From: Juglans regia
Taxonomy: Eukaryota > Streptophyta > Magnoliopsida > Fagales > Juglandaceae
Assembly: GCF_001411555.2 (NCBI RefSeq)
Contig: NC_049912.1
Location: 3,923,001-3,987,000, forward strand
Direction of reading: 5' to 3'
Length of the DNA: 64,000 bases
Below, in pieces: positions 53,071 through 64,000 of this stretch (position 1 is its first letter; each line of letters begins with the position of its first letter). The notes under the pieces are model-generated. The model saw nothing but the letters and a program-made list of their open reading frames with translations. It had not been told where the DNA came from and searched no databases. The position numbers were made by a program, and so were the translations under genes.

Positions 53071-56000
53071 ATGGCTGCTTCTACTGCTCATCTCTCCCTC
53101 CTCTCCAAATCGTCACCCTCCTCACCTTCATTGCCGCACGTCCTCTTCACTCTGCCCAAAACTAGCTCCGTTCCGGCCAATTCCCGGTTCAGATGCTCGG
53201 CCGGACAGACGGGGTTCTTCACCCGGCTCGGTCGCTTGCTTAAGGAGAAGGCCAAGAGTGACGTCGACAAGATCTTCACGGGCTTCTCGAAAACCCGCGA
53301 CAACCTCGCTGTCATTGACGAGCTCCTCCTCTACTGGAACCTTGCCGATACCGATAAAGTCCTCGACGAACTCGAAGAGGTTTATCTTATCTCCCTTTCA
53401 TCATGCCGCCTTTGATTACCTATAAAAAAAAAAAAAAAAAAAAATTCATGCCGCCTTTTGTTTCCTTAGAAATTAGTTTGTTTATGTTTTACCCCGAGTG
53501 AAAAAATAAAAATTCTCGGCTAAGCCAAATCAATTTATGTTATTTTGATCTCTTTTCCCTTTATATATTTTGATGTTTGAAGTTATGATTGGGTACCATC
53601 CAATAATTTCAGGCTCTACTGGTGTCTGATTTCGGACCAAGGATCACCATTAAGATTGTGGAGAGCTTGCGTGAGGATATATTGGCAGGGAAACTCAAGT
53701 CAGGGAATGAGATTAAGGTACGATACTGAGCTTTTGCATGCTAGAGCATTCTTTTACTGGCTTCTCTTTGAATTTAATGTTTCTTATGTAGCCAACCCAA
53801 GTCTTAGCGGTCGTCTCTGTTGACTTGAGTTGATTTTTAGTTAATTAAATGCTTTAGTTTATTATTTGTTTTCATTTCTCTCCTACATTTTTTCTCGACA
53901 ACCAAAGGTATTGGCTTGTGTTGAAGCATCCAGCCTAGCATCCACGACAGAAAGCACATTGCAAGGAATCTCCAAGTCAGCAGCCTCTCTAGAACCTTCA
54001 GGAATAACATAGTGCAAAGTGTGAATTTTGTTTATTTGTGAAATCTGTTGTAACGGCCTTGGCAGAGCACTATAACAAACTCTGCCAAGCACCACCTCAT
54101 GGTTGCACGCCTACTGCTTGCAGTAAGGCCTAGGACAGCTCACAGCAGCTCATTCCTTTTGTGTATATATACAGCACTGTTATTCAATTATATCAATTCA
54201 ATGAAAAGCAAAACACACTTTCCTTGAAAATACTTCTTTATTCTCTAGTCTTTACATGGTATCAGATACCACACTCGACTAACGTCTTCTTCCCAAATGG
54301 CCAGCGATATCTCTTCTTCCAGCAAAAACTCCCCTTCTTCCGTTCAGCTCTCTAATAATTTCTCTCATGTAGTTTCAGTAAAACTAAGTTCTGAAAATTA
54401 TCTGCTATGGCGTGCTCAAATCATACCATATCTCCATGGTCAAGAACTCTTTCATTTTGTCGATGGTTCCACTCCACCACCATCTCCTTTCAAATCTGTC
54501 TCACCCTCTCCATCTACCTCTCCCCTTCCACAAACCAGTCTAGAGTATCTCCAGTGGCGTAGGACTGACCAACTACTCTTGAGTACACTTCTTTCTTCTC
54601 TTACTGAAAGCATCCTAGCCCAAGTCATATCTTCTCGTACATCTCGTGACCTCTGGGTCACTCTAGAAGGCATGTTTACTTCTCAATCTCAAGCAAAAAT
54701 TTTTCAAATCAGGCATCAACTCACTAATCTAAAAAAAGGCTCTCTCTCGGTTGCCGATTACTATCACAAAGTTCGTTTGCTTTCAGACACAATGACAGCA
54801 GCGGGAGAACCTCTCCGTGATTCTGAGGTGGTCTCCTACCTTCTCAACGGACTCAACTCCGAGTTCGATTCCTTTGTGATCTCTATCACCACAAGAGCAA
54901 CTCCTATCAGCTCCACTGAACTCTTTAATCATCTCCTAACTCTTGAAAGCAGAATCTCTCTTCACTCTAATCAGCAAGGCATTCTTCCCAACCCCTCTGC
55001 AAATTTCACCACACCTTCCTTCTCTCGTGGTGGACGTAACCAATTTCGGGGTGGAAAAAACAATGGCCGAAATGGTCGCAACCGTGGGGGTCGATCATTC
55101 AACTCCTATCAAAACTCATCTCAACCTTCTTTCAAGCCTACTTGTCAAGTCTGCAACAAAGTAGGACATGTTGCCTTGCAGTGTCTCCATCGGTTTGATC
55201 AAGCATATCAGCATGGACCACCTCGTTCTTTCTCAGCTCACTACACAACCTCTCAATCTCCTTCAGACCAGACCTGGTATCCCGACTCTGCGGCAACTAA
55301 TCATCTTACATCCGATCTCAACAACCTCAACATCAATGCTGACCATTATCCGGGACCTGAACAAATCAGAGTTGGTGATGGATCTAGCCTACCCATCACT
55401 CACATTGGTGATTCTCAACTCTCAACTTCCTCTACAAAATTTTTCTTACGAAATTTGCTCAATGTTCCACAAATCACCAAAAACTTAATCTCTGTTTATC
55501 AGTTTTGCAAAGATAATCATATCTTCTTCGAATTTCATGACTCTTTTTTTTGTGTGAAGGACAAACAAACGGGGAGTCTTCTACTTCAAGGTCCAACACA
55601 TAATGGGCTCTATCATTTTCCTCCAGCAATTCCCGAAAACTCCTCTGTGGCTCTTGTTGGTGAAAGGACTACAATTGGTCAATGGCATCATCGCCTTGGC
55701 CATCCTTCACTTAGGCTAGTCTCAAACATTTTGCACACCAAGTGTTTGCCGTTTGTTCCCACTAAGCCTAGTTTCCTTTGTTCTACTTGTCCACTTGCCA
55801 AATGTCGGCAACTTACTTTTTCTCATTCTGTTAATCAGTCAACTGCACCATTGGAACTTATTTTTGTAGATGTTTGGGGACCTTCCCCTTATATATCACA
55901 TGATGGTTTTCGTTTCTATATCTCTTTTGTGGATGATTATAGCAGATATACGTGGTTTTATCCTCTAGCCTCTAAAGGAGATGCTACATCTACATTTCTA

Positions 56001-59000
56001 ATGTTCAAAAAAATGGTTGAAAGACTTCTTGACACAAAAATCAAAACTGTCCAAAGTGATTGGGGGGGTGAGTTCCGGCCCCTCACAAATGTTCTTAAAT
56101 CTCAAGGAATCACTCACCGACTCTCTTGCCCACATACTCACCAACAAAATGGTGTGGTTGAGCGAAAACACCGTCATATTGTTGAGACGGGTTTAGCACT
56201 CCTTGCCACGGCATCTCTCCCATACAAGTTCTGGTCTGATGCTTTTCACACTGCATCACACCTCATTAATCTCCTTCCATCATCATCTCTTCAAAACAAA
56301 TCACCACATTTTTTAATCTTCAAAAAAGAACCAGATTATACCTTCCTCAAAATCTTTGGCACCGAATGTTGGCCAAATCTCCGACCTTACAACAACCACA
56401 AAATACATTTTCGCTCACTTTCATGTTTATTTCTTGGGTACAGTCCAATTCACAAAGGCTACAAATGTCTTCATGTTCAAACCAACAGGATGTACATATC
56501 AAGAGATGTTATATTCAACGAAAATTCTTTTCCTTATTCAAAGTATATCAAACCGGACTCAAATCACACTCAGCCCACCCACATCTCACTTCCAATCATC
56601 GCATCACCCTCTCTGGACCAAAACCCATCCCAACAATTACCCAACAATAACCCAATTCAAAGCCCACCATCACATGACCCAATCTACCCCTCGCATAACC
56701 CAATTCTCACCTCACCTTCTCAAGCCGATTCCCCCTCTGCTCCAATCAACTCGATAGCCTCCAACCCTAACTCTCTGCAACCTCCCAACCCACTACCGGC
56801 ACCTCCAAGATCTCCAATTATCACGCGTTCTAAAACAAATAACTCACGTCCCAAATCATTTTCCCATGGCCAAATACCCTACCCAACACCACGGCAGTGT
56901 CTTCTCTCGACTACTGACATTCCCGAAGACCCCCTTTCCTACACAGTTGCTTCACGCTACCCTGCCTGGCGTGATGCTATGAACAAAGAATTTCAAGCCC
57001 TTCTACAAAACAAAACTTGGTCACTTGTTCCCCCACCCCCCTCATCAAATGTTATTGGTTGCAGGTGGATCTTTCGGACGAAATATCATGCTGACAGAAG
57101 CATAGAACGGCGCAAGGCTCGACTCGTCGCCAAGGGGTTTCATCAACAAGATGGAATCGACTACTCTGAGACGTTCAGCCCAGTGGTAAAACCCACCACT
57201 ATCCGACTTGTTCTCTCTTTAGCAGTATCTCATGGATGGCCTCTTAGACAATTGGACATCGACAATGCGTTTCTTCACGGGACACTCATCGACACAGTGT
57301 ACATGTCTCAACCTATTGGCTTCATTCATCCTGAATATCCAGACTATGTCTGTAAATTGCACAAGGCCATTTATGGCCTAAAGCAAGCTCCACGCGCATG
57401 GTTTGCGCAACTCAGGTCATCCCTCTGTGAGTATGGCTTCCAACAATCCCAAGCTGATCCTTCTTTATTCATCTACTCTCATCAATCTGTAGTGATTTTT
57501 GTGTTGATTTATGTGGACGATATTGTGGTAACAAGCTCACATCAAAGCCAAATCGACCATTTGATCTCATATCTTGCCTCTGTTTTTCCCTTAAAAGATC
57601 TAGGCCGATTGTCATATTTTTTAGGCATTGAAATCACATACTTAGCAAATGGTATTCATCTCTCCCAAAGGAAATACATCTGTGATATGCTCTCCAAAGC
57701 TAATATGCTCTCAGCAAATGGTGTCACTTCACCAATGTCAGCCTCCACACGCCTCTCAATTCATGATTCTCCCACCTTCCCTGATCCCACCCTTTACCGT
57801 AGCATTGTAGGAAGCCTCCAATACCTCTCTCTAACCCGACCTGACATAGCTTTCTCAGTGAATAAAATCTGCCAATTCATGCATAATCCCAAACATTCAC
57901 ACTGGCAGGCTGTCAAACGACTCCTAAGATACCTCAAACAAACCTTAAACTTTGGTATCCTTCTCCAAAAATCATCTTCACTTCAAATTCAAGCATTCTC
58001 AGATGCAGATTGGGCTGGTTGTCCGGATGACCGTCGCTCCACGGGGGGCTTTTGCATTTTTCTTGGAAGCAATCTTGTTTCATGGAGTTCTCGCAAGCAA
58101 CGAACAGTTGCTCACTCAAGCACTGAGGCCGAATACAAGGCCCTTGCAAACACCACAGCAGAAGTACTTTGGCTACAGTCTCTCCTAAAAGAACTTCATA
58201 TTTTTCTGCCCAAAGCTCCCATACTATGGTGTGACAATCTTGGAGCAACATATCTTTCAGTCAACCCAATCCTTCATTCCCGCACAAAACACATGGAAAT
58301 AGACTTCCATTTTGTTCGTGATAGAGTTGCTGCAAAAACCATTCAAGTTGCCTTTCTCCCATCCAAAGACCAGCTGGCTGATATCTTCACTAAGCCCATT
58401 GTATCCACTCGGTTCTCATCAATGCGCACGAGCCTCACTGTTGTTGACACCCCGTTAGGCTCGAGGGGGCGTGTTGAAGCATCCAGCCTAGCATCCACGA
58501 CAGAAAGCACATTGCAAGGAATCTCCAAGTCAGCAGCCTCTCTAGAACCTTCAGGAATAACATAGTGCAAAGTGTGAATTTTGTTTATTTGTGAAATCTG
58601 TTGTAACGGCCTTGGCAGAGCACTATAACAAACTCTGCCAAGCACCACCTCATGGTTGCACGCCTACTGCTTGCAGTAAGGCCTAGGACAGCTCACAGCA
58701 GCTCATTCCTTTTGTGTATATATACAGCACTGTTATTCAATTATATCAATTCAATGAAAAGCAAAACACACTTTCCTTGAAAATACTTCTTTATTCTCTA
58801 GTCTTTACAGCTTGGATTGTTGATATGTGGGTTGTTATGGGTTTTAGGATGCATTGAAGAAAAGTGTGTTGGAGTTTTTAACTAAAAGCGCTAATAAAAC
58901 CGAGCTTCAACTTGGTTACAGGTTTGGGCTATTAAAGCATTCGTCTCGACAGTTTTTATGTTTCGCCAGATTTTGTTTTGCCCTCATTTTTTAACTGACA

Positions 59001-61444
59001 TTGGTTAATTATGTCATGTTATCAGGAAGCCATCTGTGATTATGATTGTCGGCGTTAATGGAGGAGGCAAGACAACATCACTTGGTAACACGAAAATATT
59101 ACTTCATTTTCACCAGTTGTCCGCTTAGGTTTGATTCAGAAGATTACATAATTAAACTTAGTCTTGCTTGATAAAAATTATTTCTTGAGAAGGATTATAA
59201 CGTAAGACATTAGCTCACTTAACAGACATGAAAAGTTTTGGCCCCGAGCTTTACATCTATATATTCAGTGAAATTAATGCAGCCTTGCAGAATTTTTTTT
59301 TTCCTTGAAAAATTGTTCAGGCATGCTTACTCTCTGCTGAACTGGTTGTGTTGGTATCTATTATGATCGAGTGCTCTTATACCAATTACAAGCTTGGAGA
59401 AAGTTCATCAAGTTAACAGAGTGGAGTTAAGTTGAAAAAATAAATATATAATTCTCCTAGTAATTTTGTGTAGAAACTAATGAATTCTTTTTCCCCCCTT
59501 GAAGTTACAAATTATCTCAAACTGTTTTTTAGAAGTAAATGATTCAGAAACAAGAAAATGATATTTTGATCAACTGCTTCTTGCAGGAAAACTGGCCTAT
59601 AGACTGAAAAAGGAAGGGGCCAAGGTGAGATTATTACTTGAGTATTGCTTTTCCTGCAATGGTAAAAAATGAGTTAAAATGCCTTACAGAGAGACTAGAG
59701 AAGAATCAGTTGAATTTGACATTCTTTTTTAGACCTGATCTGGACTCAGTTGCGAGAGTGATAAAAAAATTGAATCCAAAGTATTGTCACTTGTCAGTTG
59801 CGAGAGTGATAAAATTTTTTTATGGAGGGAATGATATTGGTTGAAAGGTTTTTGAGGTGTTCATGGATAGAGCACAATGTTTCTGAAATTCTAAAGGTGT
59901 CTGATATTTGAGCAATCCCTTGGGATGGGCAGTTGTGGGTACAAAAGTTTTCACTGATACTGTTGTTCTTCTACCAGACAAAAGTAATGTTTTCAAAGTT
60001 TAATTTCTGAATTATTTTGCTTCTCCTTCACATTCAAAAAGCTGGTGAGTGGAGCATGACTTATTCACAAGGTTCTTTATTCTATTTTTCTATTTTTCAA
60101 AATGTGCTAGATATTGATGGCAGCAGGGGATACTTTTAGAGCAGCTGCTAGTGATCAGCTGGAGATATGGGCTGAGAGGACTGGATGTGAGATAGTTGTG
60201 GCTGAAGGAGACAAGGCCAAAGCATCATCAGGTAGACAATTTCGGTAAAATGGTTTTGATGAATTCTTCTTTTCATCTTGTTTCAAATGTTCTTATCTGT
60301 AAAAAATTTCGATGTGATGTTATAAACATACTAATTCATGATATTAAAGTGCTTCTTAATAGTTCTTTCACAAGCTGTGAAAAGAGGGAAGGAACAAGGT
60401 TTTGATGTAGTATTATGTGACACGTCTGGACGTAAGTACACAGAGCTTCAGCTTTGAGCAAACTTCAATGTGCCAATACGTGGATTGTATTTCATCACAA
60501 CTAAAATTTTATTTTCTCAGGTCTCCACACTAACTACAGCCTGATGGAAGAGTTGATTGCATGTAAAAAAGCTGTGGGCAAAGTTGTTTCAGGTGCACCA
60601 AATGTAAGTGTGGCAGCTTATCCCTTGTTTTATAATTGAAGTGTTGTTAGGTGTCAAATGAAAAATATTATGTCAGTTGGAAGCTTTACCATTTGATGAA
60701 ATTGTTGTGTTTGGATAACTTTATTTACTCCATTTACTGCTGTCATCACAGCTAGGCGTCTTTAACGACTCTTCGTGTCATGGAGAACGGCTTAACATAA
60801 ATTTTAGCTTTCATATCTGGACATATGAATGGAGACTCTGTCTAACAAAAGTTTTCTCTGTCGTTGTTGTTGTGCAATGCAAGTTTGTTTAAGACTTGTC
60901 TATAATGATTTCTTTGTGTGCAGGAGATCCTGCTAGTTTTGGATGGGACTACTGGTTTGAATATGCTACCACAAGCACGAGAGTTCAATGAAGTAATGTT
61001 CCCATCTTTGCCTTTTGCACTAACATAGTCAAGTATTAATTTTATCAGTGTTGTTGAGAATACAGTTTTTTAATATATTTGATGGCTTCTGGACTGCTTT
61101 TTATCATACAGTATTACAATGTGTAAATTTTTGAGTTGAAACTTTTGGGACAGGTCGTTGGAATTACTGGTTTGGTTTTGACAAAACTTGATGGTTCTGC
61201 CAGAGGTGGCTGTGTGGTACGCTTTATACTCGTCTGAACGGTATTTTTGTATAATTTCCTATTCTGTATTTATATATTAGTATTTTGGGTGATCTCGGTT
61301 ATCAGTGAAACTGTAAATTCTTGTTTGCAGGTCAGTGTAGTAGATGAACTTGGCATCCCTGTAAAGTTCGTTGGTGTTGGAGAAGGTGTTGAAGATCTTC
61401 AACCGTTTGATGCTGAGGCCTTTGTTGATGCCATATTTTCATAA
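53071..61444 (+). CDS. CPFTSY: Chloroplast SRP receptor cpFtsY, with apparent frameshift in exon 3
   Basis: SRP-family GTPase that receives cpSRP and LHC proteins at the thylakoid membrane. Eleven exons: 53071-53379, 53613-53717, 58848-58922, 59026-59084, 59587-59624, 60111-60231, 60363-60431, 60521-60603, 60924-60992, 61154-61216, 61331-61444. An N-terminal transit peptide is rich in Ser ([20 protein letters not shown]). The N domain follows ([16 protein letters not shown]). The G domain has [47 protein letters not shown] and [12 protein letters not shown], and the protein ends AFVDAIFS. The expected length is about 367 aa, the family size. Exon 3 is 75 bases, but the neighbours need 74: five A follow AAG at 58857-58866 where four would keep frame, and the reading as given stops soon after. 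A 4.9-kb copia element in the same orientation fills intron 2. Apart from that, all motifs are intact. Confidence 0.93.
53414..53445 (+). mobile_element. Minute retroposon tail (32 bp) with 13-bp target duplication in cpFtsY intron 1
   Basis: GATTACCTAT followed by about 21 A and T is flanked by TCATGCCGCCTTT at 53401-53413 and again at 53446-53458. It lies just 34 bases after the exon 1 donor site. Confidence 0.75.
53919..54256 (+). repeat. 5' LTR of copia element
   Basis: 338 bp, TGTTGAAGCATCC...TCTTTACA. A TATA box (GTGTATATATACAG, about 54160-54173) lies about 85 bases before the LTR end, suitable for starting the genomic transcript. Confidence 0.97.
54257..54268 (+). other. Primer-binding site (initiator tRNA-Met type)
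   Basis: TGGTATCAGATA directly follows the LTR. TGGTATCAGA matches the complement of the initiator tRNA-Met 3' end used by most plant copia elements. Confidence 0.9.
54297..58565 (+). CDS. Copia gag-pol polyprotein, intact
   Basis: 1,422 aa in one frame. Order of domains: gag (about residues 20-230), a Gly/Arg/Asn-rich stretch, CCHC knuckle from Cys283 ([14 protein letters not shown]), protease with [10 protein letters not shown] (Asp330; DSA instead of DSG, common in copia), and GAG-pre-integrase ([11 protein letters not shown]). Integrase catalytic residues are Asp525 (FVDVWGP), Asp588 (QSDWGGEF) and Glu622 (NGVVERKHR). A Pro/Ser-rich linker follows. Reverse transcriptase has [20 protein letters not shown] and YVDD at 1072-1075. 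RNase H has [18 protein letters not shown], then [11 protein letters not shown] and [15 protein letters not shown]. The last 31 codons run into the 3' LTR. The reverse transcriptase looks Ale/Retrofit-like, a tentative placement. No break was seen in any domain. Confidence 0.97.
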   Translation: MASDISSSSKNSPSSVQLSNNFSHVVSVKLSSENYLLWRAQIIPYLHGQELFHFVDGSTPPPSPFKSVSPSPSTSPLPQTSLEYLQWRRTDQLLLSTLLSSLTESILAQVISSRTSRDLWVTLEGMFTSQSQAKIFQIRHQLTNLKKGSLSVADYYHKVRLLSDTMTAAGEPLRDSEVVSYLLNGLNSEFDSFVISITTRATPISSTELFNHLLTLESRISLHSNQQGILPNPSANFTTPSFSRGGRNQFRGGKNNGRNGRNRGGRSFNSYQNSSQPSFKPTCQVCNKVGHVALQCLHRFDQAYQHGPPRSFSAHYTTSQSPSDQTWYPDSAATNHLTSDLNNLNINADHYPGPEQIRVGDGSSLPITHIGDSQLSTSSTKFFLRNLLNVPQITKNLISVYQFCKDNHIFFEFHDSFFCVKDKQTGSLLLQGPTHNGLYHFPPAIPENSSVALVGERTTIGQWHHRLGHPSLRLVSNILHTKCLPFVPTKPSFLCSTCPLAKCRQLTFSHSVNQSTAPLELIFVDVWGPSPYISHDGFRFYISFVDDYSRYTWFYPLASKGDATSTFLMFKKMVERLLDTKIKTVQSDWGGEFRPLTNVLKSQGITHRLSCPHTHQQNGVVERKHRHIVETGLALLATASLPYKFWSDAFHTASHLINLLPSSSLQNKSPHFLIFKKEPDYTFLKIFGTECWPNLRPYNNHKIHFRSLSCLFLGYSPIHKGYKCLHVQTNRMYISRDVIFNENSFPYSKYIKPDSNHTQPTHISLPIIASPSLDQNPSQQLPNNNPIQSPPSHDPIYPSHNPILTSPSQADSPSAPINSIASNPNSLQPPNPLPAPPRSPIITRSKTNNSRPKSFSHGQIPYPTPRQCLLSTTDIPEDPLSYTVASRYPAWRDAMNKEFQALLQNKTWSLVPPPPSSNVIGCRWIFRTKYHADRSIERRKARLVAKGFHQQDGIDYSETFSPVVKPTTIRLVLSLAVSHGWPLRQLDIDNAFLHGTLIDTVYMSQPIGFIHPEYPDYVCKLHKAIYGLKQAPRAWFAQLRSSLCEYGFQQSQADPSLFIYSHQSVVIFVLIYVDDIVVTSSHQSQIDHLISYLASVFPLKDLGRLSYFLGIEITYLANGIHLSQRKYICDMLSKANMLSANGVTSPMSASTRLSIHDSPTFPDPTLYRSIVGSLQYLSLTRPDIAFSVNKICQFMHNPKHSHWQAVKRLLRYLKQTLNFGILLQKSSSLQIQAFSDADWAGCPDDRRSTGGFCIFLGSNLVSWSSRKQRTVAHSSTEAEYKALANTTAEVLWLQSLLKELHIFLPKAPILWCDNLGATYLSVNPILHSRTKHMEIDFHFVRDRVAAKTIQVAFLPSKDQLADIFTKPIVSTRFSSMRTSLTVVDTPLGSRGRVEASSLASTTESTLQGISKSAASLEPSGIT
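58472..58809 (+). repeat. 3' LTR of copia element
   Basis: 338 bp, identical by eye to the 5' LTR. It ends TTTACA directly before the second GCTTG. It contains the polyprotein stop codon at 58563-58565. Confidence 0.97.
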
Positions 61445-61769
61445 AGCCTAAAAGGTGATTGGTAGTTTTTTGCTATTGAGTGTACGACTCCCATTTATTT
61501 CCTTTTATTTTTTCCTTATCATATTTCAAAATTGATTGTATAGGCTTTACCCTAGTCCAGTTGTGAATCAGACCCCACTGTCCCACACACATGATACCAC
61601 CCTGACTTGGGTCATATTTTCCCCATGGAATTTTGGAATTATCTCTTCAACTTGATTCACTACTACCTGTCTAATACCTTGTACTGGTTCAGAAGCCTAA
61701 TTAATGGTGTAATGCAACTTTCTCCTAATAAATATTTTCCAAATGATTTTTCCTTGGTTCTTCATTACA

Positions 61770-61995
61770 CTAAGCCCCATTTTGGATACAGAAACGGTTT
61801 CATCTTATCTCATCTCTTCATTACGACTTTCCCAAATTCTCACATAAAATATAATAAACAATTCAACTTTTTTAAATCCCAAAACAATATTAATATTAAA
61901 AAATAATATTCTAACAATATTTTATTTAATTATCAACTTTTATTTAAAATCATCTCATCTCATCTCATCTCATCTCACTATCCAAACAGTGCCTT
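61770..61995. mobile_element. MITE of GATGAG type (GTTTGGATA ends)
   Basis: The left end GCCCCATTTTGGATACAGAAA is matched in inverted orientation by a right end whose complement is GGCACTGTTTGGATAGTGAG. Inside are five consecutive TCATC units (CATCTCATCTCATC) and AATAATATTCTAACAATATT. A TAA/TTA target is possible but not certain. Similar copies lie at 38440-38625, 48200-48385 and 49285-49660. Confidence 0.65.
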
Positions 61996-62389
61996 AAACT
62001 AGTGTTTTCTTTGACTGCAGTCTCTTTTATAGGGTTTCTTGTCTTACAATTCAGAAAAGTCCTCGGCATAATAGATGTAGCCAGAAGAGATTAACCTTGA
62101 GGTCAGTTTCTGAGAGTTCAAGAATACTTTCTCGTACAAACGTGCGAAGAAGTGAGTTTTGGCTGCGGAGAATTGGCCCTCATCAAGACCGTACACAATT
62201 ATTTCCTGCTGATTATGGTTGCAATGACGAGAATTTAATGTCCGATATTTCATCTCTAATGATCACTGATTTTAGTTCTCCTTTTCTTTTCGGTGTCAAC
62301 TGTCAACCATTCATTATATTTATTCTCAGCATTTGAGTAATCTTTTTTAATTAAATTATTCCATCATTTATTATCTAATTAGCTGTTTT

Positions 62390-62428
<39 letters not shown>

Positions 62429-63746
62429 TTTTAAACAATCCAGGATGGGTTTTGCAGTAGTCGAGCATTCATATCCGAGTAATTTTCCTAAATTTTAACT
62501 AAAAATAATCTTTTCCGAAAATTTTCACTAAATTTTACTCATATTTTCACAATTTTATACATCTCACTCTCTATTCTTTATCTATTCTACTAAAATAATC
62601 TCTATTCTTTTTTTGTTATTTTTTCTACTTATTTCTTTGTACATTTTTCTACCCTTTTTTTTTTGGAAAGAGCAAAAGAAAATTTTTTTATTTTTTTTAT
62701 TTTTCACATTTTCGTAATTATTTAATTATTTGTTGTACCCATATTTTCAATTTTTCATCCTTAACGATTTTTTTTTTAAAACTACTTATCTCTCTAAATG
62801 ATAATATCTTTAAAATCAATGTTTTGGTAATAATAATATTTTTTTTAAAAATCATAATTTTCACAAATGGTCAATTTTTTAAAAAAAAAACAAAAACAAA
62901 AATTGGATCATCTCAACGGTGATATTTATTTTCCAAATTTTAATTATAAAAAATATGAGCATGAGAGATTGGGAGAAAAAATTGTTTTATTGATTAGAAT
63001 AAAATATTTATGGATGAACATGGCTCACACAACAATGACAATGGATGCATTGGCATGTGTGGCTCACACCACCACCACCACCACGACGACGACGGAGTGG
63101 TAAGTGAGAAAAATAATGCAAAAGATACGTAGGGTGGAGCGAACCAACGGGGGAGGATTTTTCTTTTGAGGGGATATAATTTTCTACAACTTATTACGAA
63201 TATATTTTCTAAAAATTAATTTATGACTAAACATTCAAATTGATGAACATACAAATCCATTTTAGTATTTTTATGTATGAAAAGCATACTATATAATTTA
63301 AAGTACATACAAAATAAATCTCGAAATTTAACTCAATAATCTTAAGTTGGTCTATATATATATATATATATGTTTCGATCTGAGTTTTCAAAATAAGAAA
63401 CAAATTTACCCGACTCAATAATTTTCAATAATCCATATATCTCAACTTAATTTTTCAAGATAAGAAATGATCCGTGTAACTCTAAAAGTTATAAAAAAAA
63501 AAATAGAAAAAAAAAACCTGCAAATGTTAATTCAAAGAATATCGTAAAAGGTAAAAATATTCAATGTACATATGCATATATAAAATGAATCAATCTCTTG
63601 GCATTTTACAAATTTGATAAGACATGAATACATAAGAAAAAACAATTGCACATCTTTCTTTTTTTTTTTTAAAAAAAAAATCACTCGTACTGACATAAAA
63701 GCTTGATTTTTTTTTTTAACTTTTCATAATTTATCTTTAAGTTATG

Positions 63747-63873
63747 TTACATACAGTCATTCCTTACGAACTTCATTGATGTGATTGGCTAAAATGGTTA
63801 TTTTATATAAAAAAAAGTGACGCAATCAATCACATTAATAGAATATGTAAAGAGTATGCAAAAATGACTGTAA
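63747..63873. mobile_element. Palindromic MITE (TTACAGTCATT ends)
   Basis: The left TACATACAGTCATTCCTTACG and the complement of the right part, CTATTTACAGTCATTTTTGCA, are similar. The inner ATTGATGTGATTGG and CAATCAATCACATTAAT are also inverted. About 127 bp. Confidence 0.55.
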
Positions 63874-64000
63874 ATAGAGTTTTTCGTTTATCTTTTCGTT
63901 CAATTAATCAGAAAAGTTTTTAATATAGGGAAATATTTTTTTAAAAAAATTTTAATCACTTTTTTCCAATAAGAAATGTTATGATAAGGCTTGTACCAAT

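Larger units (their letters stand above)
53919..58809 (+). mobile_element. Full-length Ty1/copia LTR retrotransposon in cpFtsY intron 2
   Basis: 4,891 bp. The LTRs at 53919-54256 and 58472-58809 are both 338 bp and read as identical throughout. Perfect target duplication GCTTG (53914-53918 and 58810-58814). The primer site TGGTATCAGA starts one base after the left LTR, and a polypurine tract GAGGGGGCG precedes the right LTR. One uninterrupted 1,422-aa gag-pol frame. Identical LTRs mean a very recent insertion. The element could still be mobile. Confidence 0.97.
61445..64000. other. 3' flank of cpFtsY and repeat-rich spacer
   Basis: After the cpFtsY 3' untranslated region (end not fixed) come a GATGAG-type MITE (61770-61995), a (TA)n run at about 62393-62424, long A/T runs, a CACCAC/GACGAC microsatellite at about 63068-63096, and a small palindromic MITE (63747-63873). 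No gene was seen. Confidence 0.55.

Noticed and set aside
54161..54355. Small frame across the copia LTR end
   Set aside because: It overlaps the LTR, primer site and polyprotein start in another frame; only the polyprotein is supported.
61607..61906. 99-codon frame after cpFtsY
   Set aside because: It runs into a MITE and has no domain; it lies in the 3' flank.

Overview
This is a plant nuclear window. Split genes with GT-AG introns, a DYW-class PPR gene, a chloroplast SRP receptor gene, a plant GSK3/SHAGGY kinase and plant-type LTR, L1 and hAT-like repeats all point to a eudicot, probably a woody one. The species cannot be named from the sequence alone. No prokaryotic, organellar or obviously novel multi-gene system was found. 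What is unusual here is mostly how transposons have shaped the genes.

Layout. 1-1780: wreck of a FAR1/FHY3-type (MULE transposase-derived) gene, cut by the left window edge and split by a hAT-like MITE (530-1091). 2992-8689: complete but non-autonomous Ty3/gypsy element of Tat type, lying on the minus strand. It has LTRs of about 730 bp, a 5-bp target duplication, a decayed gag-protease region and an extra plus-strand (antisense) ORF with its own TATA/G-box promoter. 8690-10900: repeat-rich spacer. 11201-17563: SHAGGY-related kinase of the theta type, 13 coding exons, 477 aa, intact. 17564-20515: spacer with a pseudo-copy of exon 11 of that kinase, an imperfect direct duplication and MITEs. 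20516-22960 (minus): intronless DYW-type PPR editing factor, 814 aa, intact. 23568-28610: decayed L1-type LINE, with a hAT-like MITE inside its ORF1. 28611-32183: AT-rich spacer. 32197-37864: second decayed L1-type LINE that keeps an RNase H-like end. 38781-43846: possible large terminal-inverted-repeat element around a broken GRF zinc-finger/transmembrane gene, with telobox-rich leader DNA and another hAT-like MITE. 44291-47228: five-exon multi-pass membrane RING-H2 E3 ligase gene, 391 aa. 48048-48118 (minus): tRNA-Gly(GCC). 48119-53000: spacer with several MITEs, including two hAT-like elements placed side by side. 53071-61444: chloroplast SRP receptor cpFtsY, 11 exons. Its intron 2 carries a 4.9-kb copia element with two identical LTRs and an intact 1,422-aa polyprotein, and its exon 3 carries an apparent one-base insertion. 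61445-64000: spacer with MITEs and simple repeats.

Function. The four protein genes are unrelated housekeeping or signalling genes and do not form a pathway. cpFtsY (thylakoid protein targeting) and the PPR protein (organelle RNA editing) both act in organelles. The kinase acts in brassinosteroid-type GSK3 signalling, and the RING protein in ubiquitination at membranes. The points most worth checking are the fresh copia insertion plus the frameshift in cpFtsY, the antisense ORF of the gypsy element, the minute A-tail-only retroposon insertions with long target duplications, and the exon-11-like pseudogene beside the kinase gene.
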